A DNA stretch of 64,000 bases, from NCBI GenBank assembly GCA_025617745.1, contig CM046861.1, forward strand, positions 14,252,283 to 14,316,282, written 5' to 3'. Origin of the DNA: Heliocidaris erythrogramma (lineage: Eukaryota; Echinodermata; Echinoidea; Camarodonta; Echinometridae). Position 1 is the stretch's first letter; each line of letters opens with the position of its first letter. The notes below the pieces were generated by a model. That model did no database searches, was not told where the DNA came from, and was given only the letters and a program-made list of their open reading frames with translations. This document shows, piece by piece, positions 11,227-22,712 of this stretch. The translations under genes were made by a program, and so were the position numbers.

Positions 11227-11627
11227 AGTGCTCACATCAAAACATGATTGGCATTCTGAATGTTGAACATTGTACAGCTGGGTACCCATCCGTATGATAA
11301 TCATGATACATGTAATGCCAATCTGCTTATATTATATTCTCAGAACAGCTCTCTCGCTAGTATGATCTGACGATATTGTATGTGTCTGGCGCTTTATAAA
11401 CAAATACACGGGAGCTTATTATTCGCAGAAAGCTCAATGGACCTCCGGAAAGCGGAAAAATATGAAAATGACCCGAAGGGAAATACATTAGCCCCGAGAG
11501 AAAGAGCTCCCGGGAACAAAAATGGTAAGACTGATTTGTGGTGCAGTAGACTAATAAAAGTGATCATGGTGATTGTGCGGAATTGTAATATTTTACAGGA
11601 AATGACCTACTTAAAACATCTTTTAGA

Positions 11628-11824
11628 ATTGACCGCTTCGGTAATGTATGCAAATGTTATGCATACCTTTCAAACAAAGGTTGTTATTGACAACATGAAA
11701 GCTTGCAAACTGGATTCCAAGCATTGAGGCTCATTTATAAAAAGCAGGTTCATGGAATAGGTCGTCGCTAGGTGCTCAGAGAATATATGTGCTTAAATTT
11801 GTATACATTTTAAAAGCGGTCTAT
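11628..11824. mobile_element. MITE family A, copy 2
   Basis: Same ends and internal words as 155-370 (GACCGCTTCGGTAATGTATG, CTTTCAAACAAAGGTTGTT, GAAAGCTTGC). It is flanked by TAGA on both sides (11624-11627 and 11825-11828), a possible target-site duplication. Confidence 0.75.
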
Positions 11825-12068
11825 TAGATGTAAGTCTATACAACTTAATAAAGATCCTTGGATGCACATATCCTTACATGTACTTGAAATCCAGTACATG
11901 TATTACTATCGAAAGAAAACGTGGGATATAGGTACAGTATACAGGTAATCGAAATCAGTGACTTTTCACGCGATTTTCCACGCTTATAGAATACACGAAC
12001 GACGTGCATATTTTTACGTTTAATATACTAAGAATAGCTAACAGTAATATGTTTAGCGATATAATACA

Positions 12069-12261
12069 ATAGACCTGTTTACTGATTTTAGGCATAATTC
12101 TTGAACTAAAGTTTCTCTTGACGACTCTGAAAATGCAAAAATGCAAAATGGGTTCCATCCTTTGAGATGTCATTATGCATATCAAGTGAACTAAATAGTT
12201 GGTGAATAAGGATTCTGGAGAGAAACATGCATAAACTGAAAAACGTTAGTAAACGGGTCTG
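12069..12261. mobile_element. MITE family A variant, copy 1
   Basis: Ends are inverted copies of AGACCTGTTTACTGATTTT (the right end is AAACGTTAGTAAACGGGTCT). The interior still resembles family A (GGGTTCCATCC, CATTATGCATA). This variant end is shared with 56526-56756. Confidence 0.6.
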
Positions 12262-12794
12262 TTGTGACAGGCCTAGTGTACTAACAACAGTATGCAATGA
12301 ACCTGAACTGAGTCATATTTTGTTATGCATGGAGTTGAGGCCTCATTATCTTGAGCGATATACAGTGAATGATTTTAAGCGGCAGTATACGTTACCTGCA
12401 TATACAGCCTTACAGTGTACATTAGGCTAGAACATCCTCACTTACGGATGTTGCTGATTAATAGGTATCGTCGTAGAAGTAGAAATATAGAGCATGCACT
12501 CAGACTAGTCGTTAAAATCAATTATCATAGATGTATGGCGCATATGTCGCGGTCTCTCAATTTTAATAGCGACCCATTGATATGCGTTCACAATCAGAAT
12601 AGCAGGATGCACATCAGTAAGATTGAGAAAGTGAATATCATTGAATATGTATGACAAATTAGTTTTAAATGTTTCCTTGAGGTTGAGGTTGGTGGAGGCC
12701 TGCCTAATTTGGTCGGGATAATACCATGGACCTACTACCAGGTACATGTGTAGCGGGTCCATGATAATACAAACACATGGACGTACATTGCACG

Positions 12795-12960
12795 AACTAG
12801 AGACAGGGGCCGCGGGAGTCTTTGAAAGGGGGGGGGGGGGGGCTGCTGATTTGATTTCACTTGAATAATGACAATTTCGCACCTTTTTTCGGGGATTGTA
12901 TGAAACGTGTCTACTCAAAAAAGTGTGTGTGTGGGGGGGGGGGGGGGCTGCAGCCCTTCC
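12795..12960. repeat. Dispersed repeat F, copy 2
   Basis: Same order of words as 8691-8825, with long G runs at 12826-12842 and 12934-12947. A C run at 12972-12987 lies just beyond. Confidence 0.7.
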
Positions 12961-13124
12961 CTAGACCCACATCCCCCCCCCCCCCCCGGTTACGCAGACA
13001 TGTGAGACACAAACTGAAACGACTTAGAGCTGAGCTTCGATGTTCGAATCGGCCTGCATGTATGGCACCGTATAATGTATACATAATATATTTATATACA
13101 GGCACGTATATACGTACATCTATA

Positions 13125-13147
13125 TAAATATATATATATATATATAT
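13125..13147. repeat. TA microsatellite
   Basis: About eleven TA units. Confidence 0.85.
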
Positions 13148-13351
13148 GCCTCCATTCTGGACCTATACATGGAACTACTATCTCCATGTATAGCCTACAA
13201 ATACGGTGTTTATAGGCTTCTACAATAGTGCAGATGTTGATTTGGTCTTACGATAAAAGGTCATGCTTAATGCTTGAACGCTGCACTGAATGTATGCCAT
13301 AGTGTCATCTAGGCCATGCAAGTGGAGACAACGAGGGGTTGACAACTCAAT

Positions 13352-14091
13352 TTAGTCTAGTCGGAAAGGGGGGTTCCCGTGCACCATCGAGAGACATTTT
13401 TAACTAACTTTTTTTATAATGCCTGAAGTGTCTAATGAATTTTGATGTTCCCATTGCCAAATCGTATCCCATGGGGTTCAAAATCTTTGATGAAATTCCA
13501 TAATATGGCATATCTTTTGAATTAGACATCATGCATGAATAAATAAAACATCTTTTTTGAGTAATAATAGGATGAGGAATCGATTCAGAGAGTTATTTTG
13601 GTGATTTGAGTAACCTGGATTCCACAAAACATCAAAGAGTGTGGAAAAAGTGATAGAATTTGCACAAAAAATTGTGCATCCTAACGTCATCTCGTTTTTC
13701 AACTAGTAAAAGCAATGATAACCTGCAAATATTTACTAAAATTATGTTGAGAGGGATATAATCATAGTTCTCATGCATAAATTTACACATATACTTAAAA
13801 AATGTACCAGTATGGTCAGCTTAATGACACCTCTCACAGCCTATTGCCTATTGTGTGCGAAACCCCATAGACTTCTGTGTGTTAGAAGCGGCACAATTGA
13901 GACGCTTTACCAGCATGATTGGTAAGAGTTATACGTTATGTTATGTGAATAAATGCACGGAAATCATTTTGATTTTTTATGATATACATTGAGTACTTTG
14001 TAGTGCTTGATGTTTTATACTCAAAGACAATAAAATTAATCATTTGGGACCAAATCGAAAATAGATACACATTGCAGTAGATTAGGGTAAC
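13352..14091 (+). repeat. Left arm of a 3.9 kb inverted repeat
   Basis: About 740 bp matching the reverse complement of 16485-17239 almost throughout. Matching points include the outer edge TCTAGTCGGAAA, GGTTCCCGTGCACCATCGAG, TTTTGATGTTCCCATTGCCA, AGGATGAGGAATCGATTCAG and, at the inner edge, ATTAGGGTAACG. No protein is encoded. This arm lacks about 25 bases (around TTTGGCGGCCATCTTG) that the right arm has. Confidence 0.85.
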
Positions 14092-16484
14092 GTTTGCGTG
14101 TTAGAGAAGGCACATTTCGAACCCTCTCCCAATGATTTGTAAGATTCATGCATGTTCAGACCATAGACGTCTGGTTCATCTGATGTGTGTCAATAATGCT
14201 GTACGTAACGGAATCGTTTAAATGAAAATTAACCCCTGATTACACATTTACTTATATTGGAAGGTGTAATATATTCCTACTTATTGGCCTAAATCAGTTT
14301 CTAATAAGATATCAGAAAAGGGTATAAATAAAGATATTCCAACACCCGGTATCGTCTCCTACTCATTACCATGGGGGCTGCCATTTTCTTGCTGATTTGG
14401 AGTTGTACATGAACCATTGAGAAATGTTCCAGTCAGGAAGATATTTTGAATCCAAGACCTAAATTGATTTTCTTCATTACCTAAAAATCCCATATGTGAC
14501 GAAAAATATAAAGTGGGTGTTTACATGTATTATAAAAATTAAATCTTTATAATGATAATTTTTAATTGTCTGGTTTTGCTTAACAAACATCTATTTTCTT
14601 GGGTTTGCCAAACAGAGCAGAACATTATGCAGTATGCATTCTGACTTTTCAAGTCCCATTATCCGAAAGCAGGTGAATGCATAGTTTGCCGCTATAGATG
14701 CTCAGGGAAGAAGCATCCATAAAATTTGAATTAATTTGCTCTGTCCCATACGTCCAGTATCGAGAAAATAGATTTCTATTAAGCGAATATCGATTTTCAA
14801 CAGAAATATATAAGGAAATCTTCAGTTTAAAAATAAATTGACATATCTATTCTATATTTTTAATCTCAAATGGGTTTTTAATTTTGAAAAAGGCAATTGG
14901 GCATTTGGATTAAGAAAATCTTCTTGTACACATAAAAAAAATGGCAGCCCCCATGTATTGCTAGCAGACGATACATATTGCTAGCAGATGATAAATTTTG
15001 CTCAGAAAATCTTGATACGTATCGATCTCGTATATTTTGACGCGAAGCCATATAGTCTAACAAGTAGGAATAAATAACACCTTTGAACACTATCGTCTTT
15101 ATTGTTTGAGGTTAATTCTCCTTTAAGAATAGCAAAATTTCGTTGTTTAAGATAGAAATATGACTTCTTGCGATCGAACACACCTTGATATTAGTAATTG
15201 GAAGTATATAGTTTGGGTCCCACAATTTACACTGGAAGAACAGATTTACCAGCGAACATAAATGATTATCTTTAATGTCATTTTGGAATGCGTTGAAAGG
15301 ATAATTTCATAAACGTAGGTGTATCACTTTGTAAAGATTCTCAGGAGCAAAATATACCCGAGTGGCAAGATTAAGTACATTTTCAGAGGGATAAATAAAA
15401 TTACACAAAGTTAAGCCTATGCACATGATCAAGTTTTTCGTTACAAGTAAAATCACCTCCCTGCCAGAATATGAGGTTACGGTTGCCCGAATATAAGGCC
15501 CCCCCCCCCCCCTCCCACCTTATAGGCCTATGAAGATATTCATAATAATTATAATTCCGTATAATTTTAATTGTTTGATAAATGTTGCTGCTGGTAATGA
15601 TGATCTGCCTGTGTTTCTTTCCCCATTATTTTCTTTCATTGATAGTTATTATCATGTTTTATGATGACGGTGGATCATAGCACTTAAGATTATTCGCACT
15701 AAGAGTATTATGCGTACAGTATCTTCATCTCTCCTATCACATCTCACTTACCTATCTCTTTCTCTCTCTCTCTCTCTCTCTGTCTCTATTCTTGTCTCTT
15801 GCACACTTCCTCCCCTTTCCTTTCTCAATTCTCCCTCTATTTCTCACTCCCTGCCTCTGTGTTTCCTCTTTTCCCGTCCTCCTTCCCTCTCTATCTCCCT
15901 TTCCCCATCTCCCCTCTCTTTCCTGCATTCTGCTTTCATGTTCCTATAGATATCCTCCCTTCCTCTATTTATCTTCCAACTGAAGTCTCTCCATGTCCCT
16001 TCTTCCTTCGTATTTTGTTCTGTATTTCTGCCCATGCACCATCTCTCTCTCTCATCTCTGTTTTTGTCTAAACTCCATCCCCTATTTCACCATATATGTT
16101 TCTCCTTGTCCATCTCTACCTCTCTGTTTCTCATTCTGTCTCTCTGTTATCCTCTTTCTATGTTATCCTCTTTTTCTATCTTTTGTTCTCTCCTTCCCCT
16201 CAGCTCTCTCTCTCTCTCTCTCTCTCTCTGTACTTCTCTCTTAACGCTGCCCGTATGTACCTGTGATATCTCTTTGGCCTCCTTCTCCCCCTCCCACTTT
16301 CTCCACTGTCATGACTGTCCTTCTCTGTCTTCATCGCTCTCCTGTCACCTCTCCCACTTCTTTCTGTCTCTCTCTGTCTTTCTATTCCCCTCCCCTCGTT
16401 TACTCACTGTTTCTCTCCATCTGCCCATCTTCTTTCCCCTCCTTCTTTTAAAAAGCTGCTCTTGATCACCCCCTCCCACAGAAT
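14092..16484. other. Loop of the 3.9 kb inverted repeat
   Basis: About 2.4 kb without a supported gene. It contains a nested inverted pair, CATGGGGGCTGCCATTTT at 14371 and its complement near 14938, with matching flanks of about 45 bp. A C run lies near 15499-15510, and a long CT-rich tract lies at 15730-16450. No transposase is recognisable, so if this is a transposon it is non-autonomous. Confidence 0.65.
15730..16450 (+). repeat. Pyrimidine (CT/CCT) low-complexity tract
   Basis: About 700 bp of imperfect TC, TCC and TCCC units with two pure CT runs near 15762-15782 and 16206-16229. The Ser/Leu/Phe-rich frames in it are artefacts of composition. Confidence 0.85.
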
Positions 16485-17239
16485 CGTTACCCTAATCCAC
16501 TGCAATATGTATCTATGGTCGATTTGGTCTCAAATGATTAATTTTACTATCAAGCACTACAAAGTACTCAATGTATATTATAAAAAAACCAAATTGAATT
16601 CCGTGCATTTATTCCCTTAACATAACGTATAACTCTTTACCAATCATGCTGGTAAAGCGTCTCAATTGTGCCGCTTCTAACACACAGAAGTCTATGGGGT
16701 TTCGCACACAATAGGCAATAGGCTCTGAGAGGTGTCATTAAGCTGACCATATGGTACATTTTTAAAGTATATGTGTAAATTTATGCATGAAAATCATGAT
16801 TATATCCCTCTCAACATATTTTAGTAAAAAATTGCAGGTTATCATTGTTTTTACTAGTTGAAAAACAAGATGACGTTAGGATGCACGATTTTTGTGCAAA
16901 TTTTATTCACCTTTTTCACACTTTTTGATGTTTTGTGTAATCCAGATTACTCAAATCACCAAAATAACTCTCTGAATCGATTCCTCATCCTATTATTACT
17001 CAAGAAAGCTGTTTTATTAATTCATGCATGATGTCTAATTCAAAAGATATGCCCTATTATGGAATTTCATCAAAAATTCAAGATGGCCGCCAAAATGGTC
17101 GATTTTGAACCGCATGTGACACGATTTGGCAATGGGAACATCAAAATTCATTAACTAGACACTTCAGGCATTATAAAAAAGTTGGTTAAAAAATGTATCT
17201 CGATGGTGCACGGGAACCCCTCTTTCCGACTAGATTAAC
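16485..17239 (-). repeat. Right arm of the 3.9 kb inverted repeat
   Basis: Reverse-complement partner of 13352-14091; the inner edge is CGTTACCCTAAT and the outer edge TTTCCGACTAGATTAA. It keeps the CAAGATGGCCGCCAAAATGG segment missing from the left arm. Confidence 0.85.
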
Positions 17240-17403
17240 TGGCCTGTCGATCGAGGCACCTCATAATTCATAGACTGCTTGAGGCTATATGAGAATATGA
17301 ACCAATAACGTCCTAAAATTGGTGACATTCATGCTCCATTGTCCGTGCACTACGTAGTCAGGCTATACGAAAGGGCCCTGGTTTTGGGGACAGAGTTTAC
17401 AAA

Positions 17404-17900
17404 AGCACCAAACTCTGCATGTAGATGTACTTGTAGGATAATAACTTTTTTTCCTCACAGGACCCAATCAAATCACACCTTCGTGCAAAAGTATGTTAAT
17501 ATTTAAGCGATTTACATGCATTAAAATTTAAATCAGTCCATTGACAAAATGGCTTAAAAGTGTTCCAAACTTTATATGTATGTATTTCTTGTGGCAATAG
17601 CTTTAGTTTCCCCACAGGACCCATCGAATTAAATATCATTTTCCTGCAAAAATTATGCTAATTTATGCCAATTATTGTACTATTTGTACCTAGACGTAAA
17701 AGTAAAAATCAAAGTCCTTGAATATGTACCAAACTATTATATATGTGCCTACAAATTTTTTTTCCCACATGACCAACAAAATAACTCACATCTTCATGCA
17801 AAATTATGGAATTTCATGTATCCAAAGTATATGCCATTCATACTGAACGTATTTATAGTAGACCAGCCAAACATTTTTTGGGGTAATGCTCGGCATCCAT
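17404..17900 (+). repeat. Degenerate tandem repeat, period about 160 bp
   Basis: Three diverged units begin near 17404, 17562 and 17724. Each has CCAAACT, a TATATGT-like stretch, then a T-rich patch followed by CACAGGACCCA or CACATGACCAA, then a TGCAAAA word and a TAAT/TTTATG segment. No coding content. Confidence 0.55.
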
Positions 17901-18716
17901 GCTTAAAGTCTTGCAAAAATACTGACGAATAACGTACGGGCGGATGCCACGGGCATTTTTGCCTAAAAATGCCATTTTTGGCTCAAAATTTGAAAGAATG
18001 TCAAATATCACGATTTTCATTTTTTTGACCTAATATGTAATATCCGATTAAGACTTTTCAAGTGATATCAGATTTATTTTGAGTTTCAAGTTATAAACCC
18101 TATTAATATACAATTGAAAGTTGGATATTACACACACATGTATGGCATAATGAAACATAAAACTGTGATTTACTCAAAATAATAGGTTATTAAAACTACC
18201 AATATGTCAAAGTTTTTTACCCAACGTAATTTGTCATTTAGCTCTTCAGTACGTACAATATTTGCTATAAAATCAATAAATTGAACCTTATCTTTTCATT
18301 TAACTGAGCTTGTTCACCAATGAGTATCAAATTGGATGTGCTGGTATATAGTCGGTTATTGATATAGCATTGCAATTTTGTTTTATGCATTAATATGCAT
18401 AAATTAGAATAAAATAGTTTAAAGGTCAAGGAATATACTCAGAATATCACACCTAGCATAGTCATTTCATTAACCTGACATTATTCACCAATATATTACA
18501 CATTTTAGGTGATTGTATAGTAATTTCGTGATATGTCATTGGAAACGTGCATTATGCTTAAATATGAAACAGTTATGAAAAATAACCATTGAAATAAATA
18601 AGCATTACGATATTATTGCAACTATGAATGTTATTTTAATCTTACTAATCAATCTAACCTATGTGGTAGAATATGAAGCCCTTCCACATTTATTTTGTGA
18701 ATATATCATAGAATAA
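17901..18716. other. Intergenic, nothing recognised
   Basis: AT-rich, no coding signal. A small internal repeat of AATGCCATTTTTGGC type lies near 17960-17990. Confidence 0.5.
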
Positions 18717-19265
18717 TATAATAATAATAATACTAATAATAGGTTGTGCATTTAGAGCGCATAATACAGATAGTCTTTATGCGCTTTACAATTAACAAAG
18801 TGAGATTTACACACAAGAAATAAACTAGTAAATCTTGCTTACTGCTACGACATAAAGATATAATAAGTGATAAACATTAAAAATTTATTTTATTCCGTAA
18901 TAACAAATATTACTCATATAATATACATAATATACATAATATGACTAACAATATTCAATAGTATAAGCAATTTCAATTATGAAACTAATTAATTTTTAAA
19001 TAAGTACGTCTTGAGTGCTTTTTTGAAAGTCTGAAGCGTCGGTGCAGTGAGGGTTCCAGGGGGTGGGTGCAGTGAAGGTGAATGGGCTTTGGCCATAGTA
19101 TTGGGTGTTGAAGCGAGGAACTTGGAGAAGATGCTTGCTCTGCGATCTGAGAGCACGTGGGGTGTGTAACGTGAATGAGTTCAGAAAGATACGGAGGGGT
19201 GGAGCCAGAGAGAGCCTTATAGGTCAGGAGGAGAATTTTAAATTGAATATGTGTTTTATGCATAA
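18717..19265 (-). pseudogene. LINE 3' end, degraded
   Basis: On the minus strand a short frame reads IQFKILLLTYKALSGSTPPY, the usual start of the post-RT C-terminal region of L2/CR1-type LINEs. It degenerates and ends FRLSKKHSRRTYLKIN. A 3' UTR follows with AAAGCGCATAAAGAC, GCGCTCTAAATGCACAACC and a terminal ATT/AAT repeat near 18720. The catalytic domain is absent. The tail is related to that of the LINE at 60389-61436. Confidence 0.75.
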
Positions 19266-20039
19266 ATTAGCACAAATTAACATTTAGATAAAGCAAAATG
19301 AATTTGATAAATTTCATCAGATTCACCTGGATATGGCAAATTCAGAAACTAGGTTTTATTATACACTGCCCTCCAACCTGCAGAAAGAACTGATTTCTCA
19401 ACAATCACCCACAGTTCATTAATCATCAGATTTGTGGCATCTCAACAATATGGTATCAAACTGAAGAGTAGACATCAGCCTTCATGTTGACACCAATTGA
19501 CATAATGTAAAGCGTTTCAGGAGGCAGCCATGCGTTTAAAAGGTAACCTACCCCCAAAAATATCATCTCCAGTGGAAAATATGAGGTCATTGGTTTGGTC
19601 AGTTGTACCACCATTTTTGCCATTTCGGTATTCTACAAACTCTGACCCTCATTTTCTACTGATGAATATTAGAAATGTGTTGACTAATATACAATAAGCA
19701 TTCCTATATACTCATGCAGAAAACTAGTATTTCATCTAACATGTCTAAGGAACACTTCAACATTTTGGGAACACCACAACGCTTTTTGTTTTCTTATTTC
19801 ATGGGAAGTTATATTATTTGCATTTGTCTATATCCTTAAAAGGAAAGTAATGAATAATGGCATGTCATGAGATGAACATTTATTTATTTTTCAGAGTTTT
19901 ATTTCAATATGTTTCGTATCATAAATATTTCTAATCTCAAACTCGCCCCTGGCGGCGATCACAGCACGGCACATCCAGGCATGCGACTATGGTCAAGTTT
20001 TGGAGGTAGTCACTTGAAATGTTTTTCTATGCCTTCTGA

Positions 20040-20235
20040 AGATGAAAAAGTTTTGTCTTCCAGCATGACAATGACCCCAAGCATTCCTTTAATGCTGTGC
20101 TAAAACTACCTGGAGAAAAAAGAAGAGAACGGGGTCCGGAAAATCATGGATTGCATGGTCACCCCAGTCCCCAGATCTGAATCCGATAGAGTTGATATGG
20201 GACGAGCTGGACAGGAAGGTCTGAGAAAAATGCCC
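20040..20235 (+). pseudogene. Tc1-like transposase C-terminal remnant
   Basis: Around 20052 the sequence reads FVFQHDNDPKHSFNAV, matching the second catalytic Asp block of Tc1 transposases. After a frame change it continues WSPQSPDLNPIELIWDELDR (about 20157-20216), the block containing the third catalytic acid (the Glu of NPIE). A stop follows. The N-terminal DNA-binding domain and first Asp are missing. Confidence 0.85.
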
Positions 20236-20279
20236 AGCAAGTGAGCTTCATCTTCAGGAGGCATTAATAGACATTTTCA

Positions 20280-20545
20280 GTGACTACCTCCACAAGTTTG
20301 TCTTCCTGCAGAAAAATGACCCCAAACATTTATCAAGGCTATGTAAAAACTACCTTTAGAAAACAGAAGAGAAAGGGGTCCTGAAAATCATGCTATGGGA
20401 AGAGCTGGACAGGAACATCCAAGAAAAATGCCCAACAAGTGAGTCTCATCTGTTGAAAATCCCTCAGAAGGCTTGGAAAGACATTTTTAGTGATGACCTC
20501 CAACTACTTCCACCATTTGACCAGCTGGATGCTAGGGATGTGCTG
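20280..20545 (+). pseudogene. Second, diverged copy of the transposase C-terminus
   Basis: Just downstream of the first remnant the same region recurs. FVFLQKNDPKHL (first Asp of the DND block lost) is followed by LWEELDRNIQEKCPTSE and a KAWKDIFSDDL tail, with stops and frame changes. WSPQSPDLNP is absent, so this is a partial internal duplication with deletion. Confidence 0.7.
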
Positions 20546-20967
20546 TGCCGTGATCGCTACTAGGGGCGGGTTTTCTGATAAGAAGTCTCTATGAAACGTG
20601 ATTAATAAAACTTCGAAAAATAAAGAAATGCGCATCTCATGACAAACTATTATTCATTTAGGCATTCTTCTCCTTGTAAAAATTAATAAAACTGCCACGC
20701 ATAAGCAATAAATAAAACTACACTTCACATGAGAAAAAACCCAAGAAAACAAAATGCATTGTGGTGATCCCCAAATATTGATGTGTTTCTTAGATGAAAA
20801 TATTAGTTTACTGCATGGGTAAAGGAGTGATTATTGTATATTAGTCAATGAATTATGTATATTCATCCGTACAAACGAGGGACAGATTTTGTAGAATGCC
20901 GAAAGGGCAAAACAGCATGGCACAATCTACTAAACCAATGACCTCATATTTTCCACTGGAAATTATA

Positions 20968-21000
<33 letters not shown>

Positions 21001-21232
21001 GGGGGGGGGGGGAGGGGGAGGGGGAGGGGGGTTGACTTTTTAACGCATGACTGCCTCCTGAAACGATTTACACATGTTAAATTGGTATTAACTTGAAGGC
21101 TGATGTCTACTCTTCAGTTTGATACCATATTGTTGAAGTGCCATAAATCTGATGATAAATGAACGTGGGTGGTGATTGTGAGAAATCAGTTCTTATTATA
21201 CAGGTGTACCCAAACTTATGGAGGGCAGTGTA

Positions 21233-22183
21233 GGTTTGCAAAGGATTTTTGTAATTTGGTGATTCATTTTCCAACAAAATAAACACAAAGTTGGGGACAA
21301 AACAAGCAGAATAATAATCTTAGATTGCCACGAAAGCAACTTCAAAATTTTGTTTCAATTCCCTAATAATTATAGATGCGCCGTTTTCTAGATAGTACCA
21401 ATTTCATTGCAGGCCTACAATATTTTTACTGAGTGGTTACCTTTTGTTAAAACTGTTTGAATATACAATCAAATTAATTTGTTATTTTAATAGTTTGATT
21501 GTCCAATCAAGTATGTCAAATAAAACTACATTAAGCTGTACTTTTTTATTATTAGTTAATCTTTATAGTAAAAAATGAAACTCAAATAGAGAAGTACATA
21601 CGTAACCCAGGACCGAGGTTTATAGATAAAAGTATAAGTTCCTCAGCCAGGGTAACATAGCTGGAGCACAATACATACAAATAGAAAACACAAAAATAAA
21701 AACAAATAAGGTGTGGAATCGGATTCAGTATAGATGTACGTACAATACGTTTCTAATATGTCACGTGACCCAGAATAGACCGCTTCGGTAATGTATACAT
21801 ATTTTTTTTACATACCTTTCAAAAAACGGTTGTTCTTGACAATCTGAAACATTTTTCATTTACAGCTTATCCGTAGGTTTCCTTCTAAAGAAAATAAAAT
21901 TACAATTCATATGGTTTGAAAAAAAAACATTATGGAAAACCACATTCTGTCAATCCAATTTATGGTTTTATTTCAATTAAATCAAAGACATTATTTCCAA
22001 CTTGCCAATGCAAATATACAAAGTAATGAATGAACAAAATAAAGTACATGTATTTTCAACAAAAATATACATTCGTGTGGTACACGCATTGTCACTACAT
22101 TAGTGTGATGTAATATGCTTTATTCACTAGTTTTCAAGAGTCCGTTTTAAGACTACCAGCATCTTAGGGCCTATATGTTTACT
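21233..22183. other. Intergenic with a truncated MITE A copy
   Basis: No gene seen. At 21775-21850 the left 75 bp of MITE family A occurs (AATAGACCGCTTCGGTAATG, then GGTTGTTCTTGACAA) and then stops. Confidence 0.6.
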
Positions 22184-22419
22184 TTACACTGTAAAAAAAT
22201 ACTGTAGGACGTACAGTAAATTACTGGCAACCCGGCTGCACAGTAAAATACTGTATCATTTACAGTTAAATAATTAATTTTTACAGTTATATACTGCTTG
22301 TTACAATTTGTAGAATAAACAATACAATACCGTAAAAATACAGTAATTTACTGTGCAGCGGGTTGCCAGTAATTTACTGTAAATTCCTACCATGCCTACA
22401 GCAATTTTTTACAGTGTAA
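22184..22419. mobile_element. Palindromic MITE with TTACACTGTAAAAAA ends
   Basis: Ends TTACACTGTAAAAAA and TTTTTTACAGTGTAA. The arms continue inward as CAGTAAATTACTGGCAACCC and its complement near 22350-22375. The whole 236 bp folds on itself; non-coding. Confidence 0.8.
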
Positions 22420-22619
22420 GATTGTATACCCAGAGTCAGGGAGGCAAGAAGTTCTTTGTTCTCCCCAGCATGTGTTCTGGGAAGAGAAGACACCGGTCAT
22501 TCTGAATGTTGAAGTGATGCTGAAAGGTCAGAGTTACATAATATTGCAGCAGAAAGTTTTAAAGTTATTTGTGGAACAACTACAACGGCCCAATTCGGTA
22601 AGAATATAATCTATTTCTA

Positions 22620-22712
22620 TATATCGCCAGCCTTATGCCAAGGGGGCCTTAAGGCCATAGACTTTATACAGTGGTAAGGCCCTTTTGGCATAAGGCCGAC
22701 GATATGTTCTTT
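22620..22712. repeat. Short hairpin repeat
   Basis: TATCGCCAGCCTTATGCCAA at the left pairs with TTGGCATAAGGCCGACGATA at the right, with TAAGGC words inside. About 90 bp. Confidence 0.7.

Larger units (their letters stand above)
19364..21230. mobile_element. Tc1/mariner-like element with long inverted arms
   Basis: The termini are CACTGCCCTCCA and TGGAGGGCAGTG, each flanked by TA (19362-19363 and 21231-21232), the target used by Tc1/mariner elements. Long diverged inverted arms, about 600-700 bp, run inward from each end. Shared words include GAACTGATTTCTC, CAACAATATGGTATCAAACT and TTTCAGGAGGCAG. The core at 20040-20530 holds broken transposase remnants, so the element is non-autonomous. The right arm carries a TA run, then T and G runs, at 20965-21030. 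Confidence 0.85.

Noticed and set aside
15710-16465. Several Ser/Leu/Phe/Pro-rich frames
   Set aside because: Produced by a CT-rich low-complexity tract; no domain or codon signal.
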